Source: JANRKH01 sp033763595 (GTDB taxonomy: Bacteria; Pseudomonadota; Alphaproteobacteria; Rickettsiales; Rickettsiaceae). Taken from it: a DNA stretch of 24,768 bases. The notes under the pieces are model-generated. The model ran no database searches, was not told where the DNA came from, and saw only the letters and a program-made list of their open reading frames with translations. The DNA lies in contig JANRKH010000044.1 in NCBI GenBank assembly GCA_033763595.1, positions 1 to 24,768 on the forward strand, written 5' to 3'. A program made the position numbers and the translations under genes. The number at the start of each line of letters is the position of its first letter. Positions within the stretch are counted from its first letter, which is position 1. Below, in pieces: positions 8,080-16,296 of this stretch.

Positions 8080-10202
8080 GTTTCTCCGCTTAGTAATAAT
8101 TCCTGATTTTGTGAGTCTTCATCTATGTGTAGATCGCTAAAAACTGAGGTGGTTCCTCTAGATGTAGTGCCGCTCACACTGACGTCACTAACTAAACTAT
8201 TTAAAATTTCTAATAAATTTTCAATTCTACCTGAAGTTTGATTTGAAGTATCTATATCTGTAGGATCAGTTTGTTGTTTAGCATCATGGCTTAGTAGTTT
8301 TGTAGTACCATTTGCAGTACCATTAGAAAGCTGATTTTTCACTAACGATCTTTTAAGGCCTATTTTGAGCTTAATAATTTCATTTTGGTCAAGCGGGTTC
8401 TTTGTCTGATCAGAATGTTGTTCAAGTGCACGATATATTTGTATAAGCGAGTCTAGTTTTTGTACGATATTTTGAGAACCAGTATTAGGTACATTTTTAA
8501 ATATATATTTTACCGTCTTGTTGATTGATGTTAAAGTATTTTTCATTCCTGCAACATTAAGATCATGTGTAAATGATTTGCTTTCTAGAAATTGAGAAAC
8601 TACATACTCACTTGGAGTTTTATAACTTGTTGTTGATGCGAGTAGAACTGGCCAATTTGGTTCTATTTTTTTTTCTTCAAGCAAATAAGGAAGGGCTTGC
8701 AAAGAATGTTTTACAGCATTTTCTATTATGAAAGAAGACTGGGAATCGTAAACTCTGATATCAAGGCCATAATCAAGTAGCAAATGAAAAAGTTTCACAT
8801 CTTTAATTTTACTCGAGAGGCCAAGTCCATCAAGATGATGTTTTGGAGAAATTTCTAAGAACTCAGAAGTAGTCAAGGTTCGAATATATTTATCCATAAA
8901 TATGTAATATATATCCAAACCTTCTGCAGCTGGGAGTCGCTCTGAATTGAGTATATGAATTTGCTCTGTCACTTGTGGCTTAATATCTTTTAGCGCGGAT
9001 GCTATAAATGCATGAAATGGTGAATCTTGCCATCCGTCACCCAAAAATTCTGAAATCATTTGGTGAGTTTGTGTATCAGATCCTACATAGTCCATGAGTT
9101 CTGACGCTAGTGATCTTATAGCAGCTATTTGTTCCGAATTAACCTCCTCACTTATCCTAGTTACTAAAACTTTGGCCTCATCCGACTGCGCTATTGCTTT
9201 TTGCATTGAAAATCCATTTTGAGATAGATGCCCATTTTGGCCCAAAGGAGTCTCAATGCCGCCTATAGCATCTTTTGTTGCGATAGTGTCTGGGTCGTGA
9301 GTATCCGTACCATGAAAATCTTTTAAAGGCGTTTTTGTTTCTTGCTTTCTCAGACAAAAGCGAATTCCAAATATGATAGAAAGACCTGCGATAAAAAGTC
9401 CACTAGCTATCTTGGCTATGTTATTTTGGTAAAATTCGCTAGTTATGTTGCTTCCCGCTTCAAGTCGATTTAGTTTTGAGACCGGACCGGGCGCTGTATT
9501 AGAAAAGTTTGATAAGTTTGACTCTAAAATACTACTCAAACTAGAAGCATTTGTACTATTATAGTTAGGGGATACCGGAGCTTTAACGTTAAAATTTATA
9601 TATTCACTGTTGGTGACACTTGTAAAGTTGTCTATGGCATTATTTTGCATCTGCTGCTGTAGAAATGCCGAAGCTCTAAGTTTTGTAACAGCATCAGTTT
9701 GTTTATCCGTTTGTTTATCAGTTTGCTCTGCAATATTCTGAGCCATCTCCTGATCAACTTGAGTGTCTTTGTTGGCCACTGTTGAGCATTCTCCTGAAGA
9801 AGTGTCATTAGCGCGCGCCGATTCCGAAGGAAGTTTTTCTAAGGTTAAAACTATATGAGGCTTCGTTTCGTTTGTGAAAGTATTTTTAATGAGAGTGGTA
9901 AGTTTAATGCAGGCAGAATACTTCGGAATATGGTAATACTTTACATGAACACCTGAGATCAACGCGTTTAGACTATCCACATCTGGAATGTGATCTTTTG
10001 TCGCAATCTCTTCGGCATTATGCTCATCTTCAGTGTAACTTTCTTTGCTTTTCACAAAATAATCTAAACCTCTTTTGCCTAAATACAACTTACAAGATAC
10101 TTCCGATTGTTCTTGATCGCTGACAAAATGTGTATAATCGCTTTCAATTGAAACATTTGTTGCGGTACTAGATTTCTCAGTCTGTGTTGTATTCTCGCGC
10201 AT
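8076..10202 (-). CDS. Large single-pass membrane protein, first gene of the autotransporter operon
   Basis: A 708-residue protein without an N-terminal signal peptide. Residues of about 20-125 form a compact N-terminal region, followed by a polar linker with a TDKQ repeat (about 161-170, from a 12-bp direct DNA repeat). One transmembrane segment lies at about 261-284 (NIAKIASGLFIAGLSIIFGI), with a basic RFCLRKQ just after it. The C-terminal 400 residues are helical; FHLLLDYGLDIRVYDSQSS at about 472-490 resembles an ankyrin-type helix pair, but the match is weak. The stop overlaps the autotransporter start by four bases, so the two are co-translated. A near-consensus promoter precedes it. I do not recognise the family. 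A partner, chaperone or co-receptor of the autotransporter, or a separate host-facing protein, are all possible. Confidence 0.75.
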   Translation of the reverse strand: MRENTTQTEKSSTATNVSIESDYTHFVSDQEQSEVSCKLYLGKRGLDYFVKSKESYTEDEHNAEEIATKDHIPDVDSLNALISGVHVKYYHIPKYSACIKLTTLIKNTFTNETKPHIVLTLEKLPSESARANDTSSGECSTVANKDTQVDQEMAQNIAEQTDKQTDKQTDAVTKLRASAFLQQQMQNNAIDNFTSVTNSEYINFNVKAPVSPNYNSTNASSLSSILESNLSNFSNTAPGPVSKLNRLEAGSNITSEFYQNNIAKIASGLFIAGLSIIFGIRFCLRKQETKTPLKDFHGTDTHDPDTIATKDAIGGIETPLGQNGHLSQNGFSMQKAIAQSDEAKVLVTRISEEVNSEQIAAIRSLASELMDYVGSDTQTHQMISEFLGDGWQDSPFHAFIASALKDIKPQVTEQIHILNSERLPAAEGLDIYYIFMDKYIRTLTTSEFLEISPKHHLDGLGLSSKIKDVKLFHLLLDYGLDIRVYDSQSSFIIENAVKHSLQALPYLLEEKKIEPNWPVLLASTTSYKTPSEYVVSQFLESKSFTHDLNVAGMKNTLTSINKTVKYIFKNVPNTGSQNIVQKLDSLIQIYRALEQHSDQTKNPLDQNEIIKLKIGLKRSLVKNQLSNGTANGTTKLLSHDAKQQTDPTDIDTSNQTSGRIENLLEILNSLVSDVSVSGTTSRGTTSVFSDLHIDEDSQNQELLLSGET

Positions 10203-10244
10203 ATTTCTTAAAATTTTTCAACCAATAGTTAAGTGACCGAAGTG

Positions 10245-10273
10245 ATCATAGATCCAGATAAATTTTCTGTCAA
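10245..10273 (-). promoter_or_regulatory. Near-consensus sigma-70 promoter for the autotransporter operon
   Basis: On the minus strand TTGACA (10273-10268) is followed after exactly 17 bp by TATGAT (10250-10245). The predicted start is near 10238, about 36 bases before the ATG at 10202. This is the closest match to the sigma-70 consensus that I found in the window and suggests strong expression of the operon. Confidence 0.75.
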
Positions 10274-10300
10274 GATATATTAGGCAGTTTTTAAGAAAAA

Positions 10301-12286
10301 TTAGTTGTTTATTTTAGTAAGAGGTCTACTTTCTTTAAGTAGGTCAATTATCTTTTTTGAAATCATGCTCGGCGTGAGTTCAAAATACGCAAAAACTTCG
10401 TCGCTAGGCCCTGATTTACCAAACGAGTCAACGCCAAAAAAATATTCTCTCGATTTTACTATTCTATCCCATCCAAAATAACATCCTGCCTCTATGGCAA
10501 ATGTATGTTCTGGCTCTGTGTCCAGTAACTGCTGCTTGTAATCTTCTTCTTGGAGAAAAAATAATTCGATATTTGGACAGGACACAACTCTTGCATTAAT
10601 ATTCTCATTTGCAAGTAGTCTTGATACTTCGAGTCCAAGGGTCACCTCTGAGCCTGAAGTCCAAATTGTTAATTCTGCCATTTTATCTTGAGGAGTAAGA
10701 ACATACGCACCTTTTTGGACATTAGCTTTAGTGATTTCGTGAGGAATTGTTTGAACTACTTGCCGAGTTAGTGCAATTAGGCTGGGTTTAGATCTATCTG
10801 CTTGCATATGGTTAGATAAAATATCGTCAAAGCATGCTACTACCTCCCTTGTATCGCATGGTCTATAAACATTGAAGTTAGGTATGGACCTTAGAGAGGC
10901 AAGATGCTCAACTGGTTGATGTGTAGGACCATCTTCGCCAACTCCCACAGAGTCATGAGTCATGATGTATATAACCGGTAGATTCATTATTGCTGCAAGT
11001 CTTATCGCGGGTCTTGCATAGTCAGAAAATACCAAAAAACTAGAGCCAATTGTCAAAAAACCTTGCGAGGCGAGACCGTTCATTATTGCTGCCATGGCAT
11101 GTTCTCGCACCCCAAAGTTTATGTAGTTACCAGAAAAATCATCTTTTGTTATGGGTATACAATATTTATTTTTGACAAATGTCGACTCGCCTAGATCTGC
11201 AGATCCTATAACTAGTTTTTTATGATTCTTGGCAATAACTTCAATGACTCTTCCAGAAGATTTTCTTGTTGCTTCGTGTTGGGTATTTATGTCAACATCT
11301 CCTAAAGCAAAATAGTAATTATTAGAAAGATAATCTTTATTATCTTGAGCTAAAGCATGAAATTTCCCTTGCCATTTATTATATAGTTGTTTGTTTTGGG
11401 TGGTAATATTTTGCCATTCCCAGGTTATTTCTTGTGGTATATCAAAAGGTCTATGTTCCCAATTAAGAGTTTTTCTGAGATTCGCTATTGATTCTGGGCC
11501 AAGCGGTGATCCGTGAGATAGATGAGAATTCTCGAGAGGCGAAGCAAAGCCTATTTTTGTTTTGAACTCTATAAATACTGGTCTTGAAGACTGAGATGAT
11601 AAATTCAGAGCATGTTCAATTGCAGCAAAATCATGTCCATCAGTAGAAAAAGCATTCCACCCAAGAGCCCGAAATTTTTCCACTTGATTTTCTGAATTAC
11701 TAAGGTCCAATGACCCATCTATTGTTATATTATTACTATCGAACAACACTATCAAGTTATCTAGCTTAAGGTGAGATGCAATGCTTGCAGCTTCATAACT
11801 CAGTCCTTCCATCAGGCATCCATCGCCGCAAATACAGTATGTTTTATAATTCATTAACTCGCCTATTCTTGCCTGGTATTTTTTTTGAGCTATAGCGATA
11901 CCTACAGCGTTTGCGAAACCTTGACCAAGAGGACCAGTAGTAACTTCCATAGGTCCTATACCATCATATTCAGGGTGACCTTGCGCGTTTGACGTAATTT
12001 TTCTAAAACTTTTGATTTGGTCAAGCTCGTAGCCTTTATAACCAGTCAAATAAAAAAAAGAATAAAGAAGAGCCGATGCATGTCCTGCAGAAAAAATTAG
12101 CCTATCTCTTGCTGGCCATCTTGGTTCATCCGGATTGAATCTTAGGAACTTTGCTACTAGAATAGTAAAAAAATCTGCCATACCAAGAGGCGCTCCAGGA
12201 TGTCCAGATTTTGCATTTTCTACCATATCTACAGATAGTATTCTAAGCGAATTTGCAAGTAATTTGTAAGTAGCTGATTGTATCAT
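10301..12286 (-). CDS. tkt: Transketolase
   Basis: A thiamine-diphosphate enzyme of the non-oxidative pentose phosphate pathway. It moves two-carbon units between sugar phosphates and links glycolysis with ribose-5-phosphate and erythrose-4-phosphate. From the ATG at 12286 it has 661 residues, full length for the family. Visible motifs are SGHPGAPLGMADF (about 27-39), SAGHAS (66-71), TTGPLGQG (116-123), the ThDP-binding GDGCLMEG (154-161), and in the second domain GVREHAMAAIMNGLA and HDSVGVGEDGPTHQPVEHL. A TTG six bases earlier is in frame, but I prefer the ATG. No Shine-Dalgarno sequence is obvious. It is transcribed in the same direction as the operon at 8076-10202, but that operon has its own promoter. 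Rickettsia lacks this enzyme; Anaplasmataceae and some other Rickettsiales keep it. Confidence 0.95.
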   Translation of the reverse strand: MIQSATYKLLANSLRILSVDMVENAKSGHPGAPLGMADFFTILVAKFLRFNPDEPRWPARDRLIFSAGHASALLYSFFYLTGYKGYELDQIKSFRKITSNAQGHPEYDGIGPMEVTTGPLGQGFANAVGIAIAQKKYQARIGELMNYKTYCICGDGCLMEGLSYEAASIASHLKLDNLIVLFDSNNITIDGSLDLSNSENQVEKFRALGWNAFSTDGHDFAAIEHALNLSSQSSRPVFIEFKTKIGFASPLENSHLSHGSPLGPESIANLRKTLNWEHRPFDIPQEITWEWQNITTQNKQLYNKWQGKFHALAQDNKDYLSNNYYFALGDVDINTQHEATRKSSGRVIEVIAKNHKKLVIGSADLGESTFVKNKYCIPITKDDFSGNYINFGVREHAMAAIMNGLASQGFLTIGSSFLVFSDYARPAIRLAAIMNLPVIYIMTHDSVGVGEDGPTHQPVEHLASLRSIPNFNVYRPCDTREVVACFDDILSNHMQADRSKPSLIALTRQVVQTIPHEITKANVQKGAYVLTPQDKMAELTIWTSGSEVTLGLEVSRLLANENINARVVSCPNIELFFLQEEDYKQQLLDTEPEHTFAIEAGCYFGWDRIVKSREYFFGVDSFGKSGPSDEVFAYFELTPSMISKKIIDLLKESRPLTKINN

Positions 12287-12324
12287 TTGCAATAATTATT
12301 ATTTGGTATATTTTCTTTTCCTGA

Positions 12325-12353
12325 GATATACAATTATACTTCTTATACTTCAA
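12325..12353 (-). promoter_or_regulatory. Possible transketolase promoter
   Basis: On the minus strand TTGAAG (12353-12348), a 17-bp spacer and TATATC (12330-12325) lie about 39 bp before the ATG. The -10 is a fair match only. Confidence 0.4.
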
Positions 12354-12372
12354 GAATTGGTTTTGATTTTAT

Positions 12373-12525
12373 AGATCTCTCCTAAAAACTCTACTCCTAG
12401 CGGCAATTGCTCCGCCCGCGCGAATAGCACCAGGATCGTCACTTACCTCACTCCTAGTGGTTCTTGGGTTTCCCGCGCGCTACTAGCAATTGCTCGCCAG
12501 GAGCAGAATTTTTCGAGGAGGTATA
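12373..12525. mobile_element. Family A miniature inverted-repeat element, copy 2
   Basis: The left end CTCCTAAAAACTCTACTCCT is mirrored on the other strand at the right end by CTCCTCGAAAAATTCTGCTC. The match continues inward through GCG.GCAATTGCT, giving imperfect terminal repeats of about 33 bp. With flanking TA dinucleotides it measures about 153 bp. GC-rich and non-coding, it lies upstream of the transketolase promoter. Confidence 0.75.
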
Positions 12526-12574
12526 ATGCTAATTTTATTGCGGATCTGTGTAAACTAAGGTATTTACTACTATC

Positions 12575-12594
12575 AGCGCGCTTCAAGGCGCGCT
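12575..12594. other. GC-rich perfect hairpin
   Basis: AGCGCGC (12575-12581) pairs perfectly with GCGCGCT (12588-12594) around a 6-base loop TTCAAG. No T-run follows on either strand, so it is not a classical intrinsic terminator. It lies between the divergent tkt and 12789 genes and stands out against AT-rich DNA. It could be a structural or protein-binding site. Confidence 0.4.
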
Positions 12595-12671
12595 TAAAGA
12601 ATCAACCAAACAAAACGCAAAGCAATTTTTGGATCATAGGATTCTTATAGATTTCAATAAATTTTAGCGAA

Positions 12672-12701
12672 TTGAAACTTTCTATAGTATATTAGTATAT
12701 T
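12672..12701 (+). promoter_or_regulatory. Probable promoter of the DUF1189-like gene
   Basis: TTGAAA (12672-12677), an 18-bp spacer and TATATT (12696-12701) give a good sigma-70-type site. Transcription would start near 12708, leaving a leader of about 80 bases before the ATG at 12789. Confidence 0.5.
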
Positions 12702-12702
12702 T

Positions 12703-12795
12703 ATGAGTAAAATTTTGAGCGTGTTGCAAAGCTCAGTTGCAAATCTCATAACAAAGGTGAGTATATTCTCTATAAAAATTATATCAATATGTTAA
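12703..12795 (+). CDS. Possible 30-aa upstream peptide overlapping the next gene's start
   Basis: ATG at 12703 opens a 30-codon frame encoding a hydrophobic, Ser/Ile-rich peptide (MSKILSVLQSSVANLITKVS and ten more residues). It ends at TAA 12793-12795, seven bases into the next gene. The overlap could couple translation. However, the best promoter would start transcription downstream of this ATG, and no Shine-Dalgarno sequence is visible, so it may be chance. Confidence 0.2.
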   Translation: MSKILSVLQSSVANLITKVSIFSIKIISIC

Positions 12796-13667
12796 ATTAC
12801 ATAATAAATTTTTTTGAGATTATAAAGTATAATATCAGGTGCTTAATATATTCTCATATAAGTACAGATTTTTACAAGGATGTTTATCACAACTTCAAAG
12901 GTTATGGTCTGAGATATATATTTTGTATGACTTATATAAGCGCAATTATAACATCAAGTTTTATGATAACCAAACTCAATGATATAGATGATTATCTTAC
13001 TACCAAAACTCCAACCACTAGAGAAACTAAGGAACTTGATTCAATTTTAAATAGCTGGCGAAGCTTTTACTATGACGGAAGTATAGTCTACACAAAAGAC
13101 GGGGAACCCATAGTGATAAATGATTCGAGTGGTTCGCCAATAATAGGGGTAGACGCTGAAAATAAATTGGCAAAATCAGTAAGAAGACAAGTGCCTTTAA
13201 TCTTCACAAAAACCAATCTTATAATTTCTGCGGGCGATGGGTTTACAAGTCTAAGGAATACTAAAATCAACTATAAATCTTTATTCGGTAAGAAAGAAGG
13301 CGAAGTTGTTATAGATGCAGCTTTTATTTCAAATGGCATTAAAGATACGATTGAGTATTTAAATAAACTTATTATTTACGTCTTTTTTCCGACTTTAGTT
13401 ATAGCTAATTTTACCTCAATTTTATTAGACAAGTCATTGATGATAATCCTAGTGTATTTGCTACTGAATATACTATACAAACAAAAAACCCGTATTAAAC
13501 CTATCATAAGGTCTACACTATACTCTTGCGGCTTTGCGGCTTTGCTTGGGCCGCTTTCTATAATTTCTCATTGGATTAGCGCTATTGCGAAATTTTCTGA
13601 ATTATGGACTAACTTGGTGTTAATTGGGTCTATCATCCAAATCTCTAGAATTAAAAAGGAAGATTAG
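12789..13667 (+). CDS. DUF1189-like integral membrane protein
   Basis: A 292-residue protein. The pattern of a short N-terminal amphipathic stretch (SHISTDFYKDVYHNFKGYG), a first membrane span at about 42-60 (YIFCMTYISAIITSSFMI), a soluble domain of about 130 residues, and three or so membrane spans between about 190 and 280 resembles DUF1189 proteins. I recall no defined function for that family. It stands alone. Its last codons (IQISRIKKED) overlap the sequence CCAAATCTCTAGAATTAAA at 13637-13655, which is the left end of a family D repeat. The native C-terminus therefore seems to have been replaced or extended by repeat sequence. The DUF1189 assignment is from memory of the family layout and needs a profile search. 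Confidence 0.7.
   Translation: MLNYIINFFEIIKYNIRCLIYSHISTDFYKDVYHNFKGYGLRYIFCMTYISAIITSSFMITKLNDIDDYLTTKTPTTRETKELDSILNSWRSFYYDGSIVYTKDGEPIVINDSSGSPIIGVDAENKLAKSVRRQVPLIFTKTNLIISAGDGFTSLRNTKINYKSLFGKKEGEVVIDAAFISNGIKDTIEYLNKLIIYVFFPTLVIANFTSILLDKSLMIILVYLLLNILYKQKTRIKPIIRSTLYSCGFAALLGPLSIISHWISAIAKFSELWTNLVLIGSIIQISRIKKED
13634..13655 (+). repeat. Family D left end inside a coding sequence
   Basis: CCAAATCTCTAGAATTAAA (13637-13655) is identical to the left end of the D copy at 19752-19865 (read on the minus strand) and close to the one at 2779-2803. Here it is translated as the C-terminal codons of the DUF1189-like gene, followed by four more codons (KKED is partly within and partly beyond it) and TAG. 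Confidence 0.6.
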
Positions 13668-13677
13668 ATTTTTCCGC

Positions 13678-13749
13678 TGCGCAAGCCCGACACTAAATCT
13701 CATGGAATTAAATCTAAACATATGAATTTTAGGACAGGGCTTATGCGCA
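13678..13749. repeat. Large imperfect inverted repeat
   Basis: TGCGCAAGCCCGACACTAAA onward (13678-13704) is mirrored at 13723-13749, whose reverse complement begins TGCGCATAAGCCCTGTCCTA. The arms are about 27 bases with a two-base insertion and several mismatches; the loop is about 18 bases. It lies just past the stop at 13667. There is no T-run on the plus strand, so it looks more like a decayed inverted-repeat element than a terminator. Confidence 0.5.
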
Positions 13750-13758
13750 AATTGTATA

Positions 13759-13841
13759 TAATACCTTGCGGAAGCCTTGAACCGTGCTGCAATTCGTATC
13801 GATAATTAAATTTGATCATTTATAAATGGGAATTGGTATGA
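13759..13841 (+). mobile_element. Family D-like element, short copy (D7)
   Basis: It starts TAATACCTTGCGG and ends AAATGGGAATTGGTATGA, so both ends resemble family D. It is about 83 bp and shorter than other copies. It adjoins another D copy that carries the family C insertion. Confidence 0.45.
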
Positions 13842-13997
13842 TATGTTAGGCTAAGGACGAGCTATAGTCTTTTAGGTTGGATTAGATACTAGGCGCGAGG
13901 AGAGAAGCCTATGAGTATTAGGTGAGCGACGAGTCAACAACGTAGCTAATTCAACATAAAAGACTATATAAGTACTGAAAAATGTAATTTTGCATTA
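13842..13997 (+). mobile_element. Family D element split by family C; its end is the maeB stop codon (D6)
   Basis: TTAGGCTAAGGACGAGC up to 13862 and AAGTACTGAAAAATGTAATTTTGCATTA after 13969 correspond to the two halves of the D2 segment TAGGTGAGCGACGAGCTA...AGTACTTAAAAATGGGATT. The 106-bp family C copy sits between them, with TA at both junctions. The terminal TTA (13995-13997) is the TAA stop of the minus-strand malic enzyme gene. Confidence 0.55.
13863..13968 (+). mobile_element. Family C miniature inverted-repeat element, copy 3
   Basis: An intact 106-bp unit, one base different from copy 1 at 2651. It has ends TATAGTCTTTTAGGTTGG and, on the other strand, TATAGTCTTTTATGTTGA. It lies inside a family D element at a TA, giving GACGAGC-TA at the left and TA-AGTACT at the right. 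This fits duplication of a TA target. Confidence 0.85.
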
Positions 13998-16277
13998 GAT
14001 CATCTTTTCTTGAATTGCCTCAGCTGCTGCAAATGTCGCAAGCTTGATAATTTGTTCAGCTGATGCTCCCACTTGAGCAATTTGAACTGGTTTAGATAGG
14101 CCAGTCAGAATCGGGCCGATAATTTTTCCATCGCTAAGCTCCTGGAATAATTTAGTTGATATAACAGCGCTATTAAGGTCTGGCATAATTAAAATATTTG
14201 CTGGGGAAGTCAGTTTTCTGAACGGGTAAAGATTCATTAAAAACTTATTTAGCGCTATATCTGGAGACATTTCCCCGTCAACCTCTAAATTTGGGTCTTT
14301 TGTATGTAAAATATTTACCGCATCTCTTATTAGTAGAGATTTTTCTTTTGCTGGGTTACCAAAGCTAGAGTAACTAAGCATAGCTATTTTTGGATTGTAT
14401 CCTATTTTTTTTGCTATCTCAGCAGTCTGAGATGCTATATCAGCAAGTTCATCTGACGTTGGAGATTCATTAACACTACAATCCGAAATAATTATATCTT
14501 TATCTTTTGTGAGCAATATAGAATACCCAAATACAATGTGATTCTCTTTAGTGGAGATTATTTTTCTTATATCACTTAGGCAGCTAAAATAACCTCTTAT
14601 ACTACCAGTCACAAGCCCGTCGGCTCTACCATGTGCAAGGATACAACTTGCAAAAATATTGCGATCCGACTTAACGAGCCTTGCGCAATCTCTATATAAG
14701 TATCCTTTTCTCTGTAGTTTCCTATAAACAAAATCTATAAACTCGTCAAGCTCATCGCAAACTGCTGCATTCGTTACCTCAATTCCATCAAGAGTAAGAT
14801 TATCTCCTAATTTAGTTAGTATTGGTTCTATTTTTTTTATTCTACCGACAAGTATTGGTGTAGCATAACCATTATCTCTTATATTAAGAGCAGCAGAAAT
14901 CACCTCCTCTTCCTCGCCCTCAGCAAAAATTATTCTTTGCTTACTTTTTTTTACCTGCTCGAATATGAGGTTCATGTAGTTTGTACTAATATCCAGCCTT
15001 GAGCTTAATGCAATTTTATATTTTACAAGATCAAAGTCAGTCATTTGTGACGCTCCGCTTTTAATCGCAGCTTCCGCAACAGCAACTGGTATTTTTTCTA
15101 TTAACCTTGGATCGAAAGGCACTGGAATAATATAATCAGGACCAAACTTCAATTTTTTACCTGAGTATGCTTTTTCCACTTCTTTCGGTACTGGCTGTCT
15201 TGCGAGATCTGCTATAGCTTTTGCAGCTGCTAACTTCATCTCTTCGTTTATTCTTTTCGCTCTAACATCAAGCGCGCCCCTAAAAATGTAGGGAAAACAC
15301 ATAACATTGTTTACCTGATTATTATAATCAGATCTACCTGTAGCGAATATTGCATCTGATCTAACTTTTTTCACTTCCTCCAAAGTAATTTCAGGATCAG
15401 GATTGGCCATGGCAAATATAACTGGCCTTTCGTTCATCGATCCCACCATTTCCTTGGAAACGGCTCCTTTAACAGATAGACCAAGAAAAACATCTGCGCC
15501 TTTCATCGCTTCTTGTAACGTTCTTAATTCTGTATCAATTGCAAATTTCTCCTTATATGGATTCATGCTAGTCTTTCTACCTTTATATATAACTCCTTCC
15601 CTATCGCACATAATAAGGTTTTCTGGATTAAGCCCAAGTGTTAGAAGTAACTCTGCGCATGCAATACCAGCCGCACCTGATCCGTTAGATACAAGCTTGA
15701 TTTGGTCGATTTTTTTATCCGTAACATATAATGCATTCATTAGACCTGCCGCTGCAATAATCGCAGTGCCATGTTGATCATCGTGAAAGACTGGTATATC
15801 AAGCAATTCCTGCAATTTTTTTTCTATATAAAAACATTCTGGTGATTTAATATCCTCGAGATTGATTCCGCCCCAGGAACTTCCTAGATATTTTATTGCA
15901 TTTATAAATTCATCCGGATCTTCGGTACTTACTTCAATGTCGATTGAATCTATATCGGCAAATTTTTTGAACAAAACCGCCTTGCCTTCCATTACTGGCT
16001 TTGAAGCTGCGGCTCCTAGATTTCCTAGTCCCAGAACCGCTGTGCCATTGGAAACAACCGCGACCATATTCCCTTTTGATGTATATTCATATACTAAGTC
16101 AGGGTTTTTGCTGATTTCGTTGCATGGGTGTGCGACACCTGGAGAATATGCAAGAGACATATCATACTGTGTAAGCAAGGGCTTAGTAGGATTAATTTCT
16201 ATTTTGCCTGGCTTTCCGTTTTTTTTATGATACTCAAGTGCTTGTTCTTTCGAGACTTTAATTTCGTCGCTTGTCAT
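13995..16277 (-). CDS. maeB: NADP-type malic enzyme fused to phosphotransacetylase-like domain
   Basis: It oxidatively decarboxylates malate to pyruvate with reduction of NAD(P). The protein has 760 residues, the full length of the proteobacterial hybrid form. The malic domain (about 15-165) shows YSPGVAHPC (44-52), with the catalytic Tyr, and SNGTAVLGLGNLGAAASKPVMEGKA (from 76). Metal-binding NLEDIKSPECF is at 139-149, FHDDQHGTA at 164-172, and the nucleotide-binding SNGSGAAGIA at 197-206. Residues of about 430-760 form the phosphotransacetylase-like domain (RIIFAEGEEEEV...), which in this family is regulatory, usually acetyl-CoA-responsive. It follows the carrier gene by 19 bp, so the two are probably co-transcribed. 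The start is ATG with no clear Shine-Dalgarno sequence. The stop TAA is the end of repeat D6. Confidence 0.95.
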   Translation of the reverse strand: MTSDEIKVSKEQALEYHKKNGKPGKIEINPTKPLLTQYDMSLAYSPGVAHPCNEISKNPDLVYEYTSKGNMVAVVSNGTAVLGLGNLGAAASKPVMEGKAVLFKKFADIDSIDIEVSTEDPDEFINAIKYLGSSWGGINLEDIKSPECFYIEKKLQELLDIPVFHDDQHGTAIIAAAGLMNALYVTDKKIDQIKLVSNGSGAAGIACAELLLTLGLNPENLIMCDREGVIYKGRKTSMNPYKEKFAIDTELRTLQEAMKGADVFLGLSVKGAVSKEMVGSMNERPVIFAMANPDPEITLEEVKKVRSDAIFATGRSDYNNQVNNVMCFPYIFRGALDVRAKRINEEMKLAAAKAIADLARQPVPKEVEKAYSGKKLKFGPDYIIPVPFDPRLIEKIPVAVAEAAIKSGASQMTDFDLVKYKIALSSRLDISTNYMNLIFEQVKKSKQRIIFAEGEEEEVISAALNIRDNGYATPILVGRIKKIEPILTKLGDNLTLDGIEVTNAAVCDELDEFIDFVYRKLQRKGYLYRDCARLVKSDRNIFASCILAHGRADGLVTGSIRGYFSCLSDIRKIISTKENHIVFGYSILLTKDKDIIISDCSVNESPTSDELADIASQTAEIAKKIGYNPKIAMLSYSSFGNPAKEKSLLIRDAVNILHTKDPNLEVDGEMSPDIALNKFLMNLYPFRKLTSPANILIMPDLNSAVISTKLFQELSDGKIIGPILTGLSKPVQIAQVGASAEQIIKLATFAAAEAIQEKMI

Positions 16278-16296
16278 TGATGTAATGTTTATAATT

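Noticed and set aside
9690..9725. Tandem repeat region in the 708-aa gene as a variable locus
   Set aside because: Only about two to three units of a 12-bp repeat (TDKQ) are present, too few to claim phase or antigenic variation.
12287..12292. TTG start for transketolase
   Set aside because: An ATG two codons later is more usual, and an in-frame stop lies just upstream, so nothing is gained by the earlier start.
15403..16230. Plus-strand open frames of 120 codons or more inside maeB
   Set aside because: They lie antisense to a clearly coding malic enzyme and have no recognisable features; they are shadows of its codon use.
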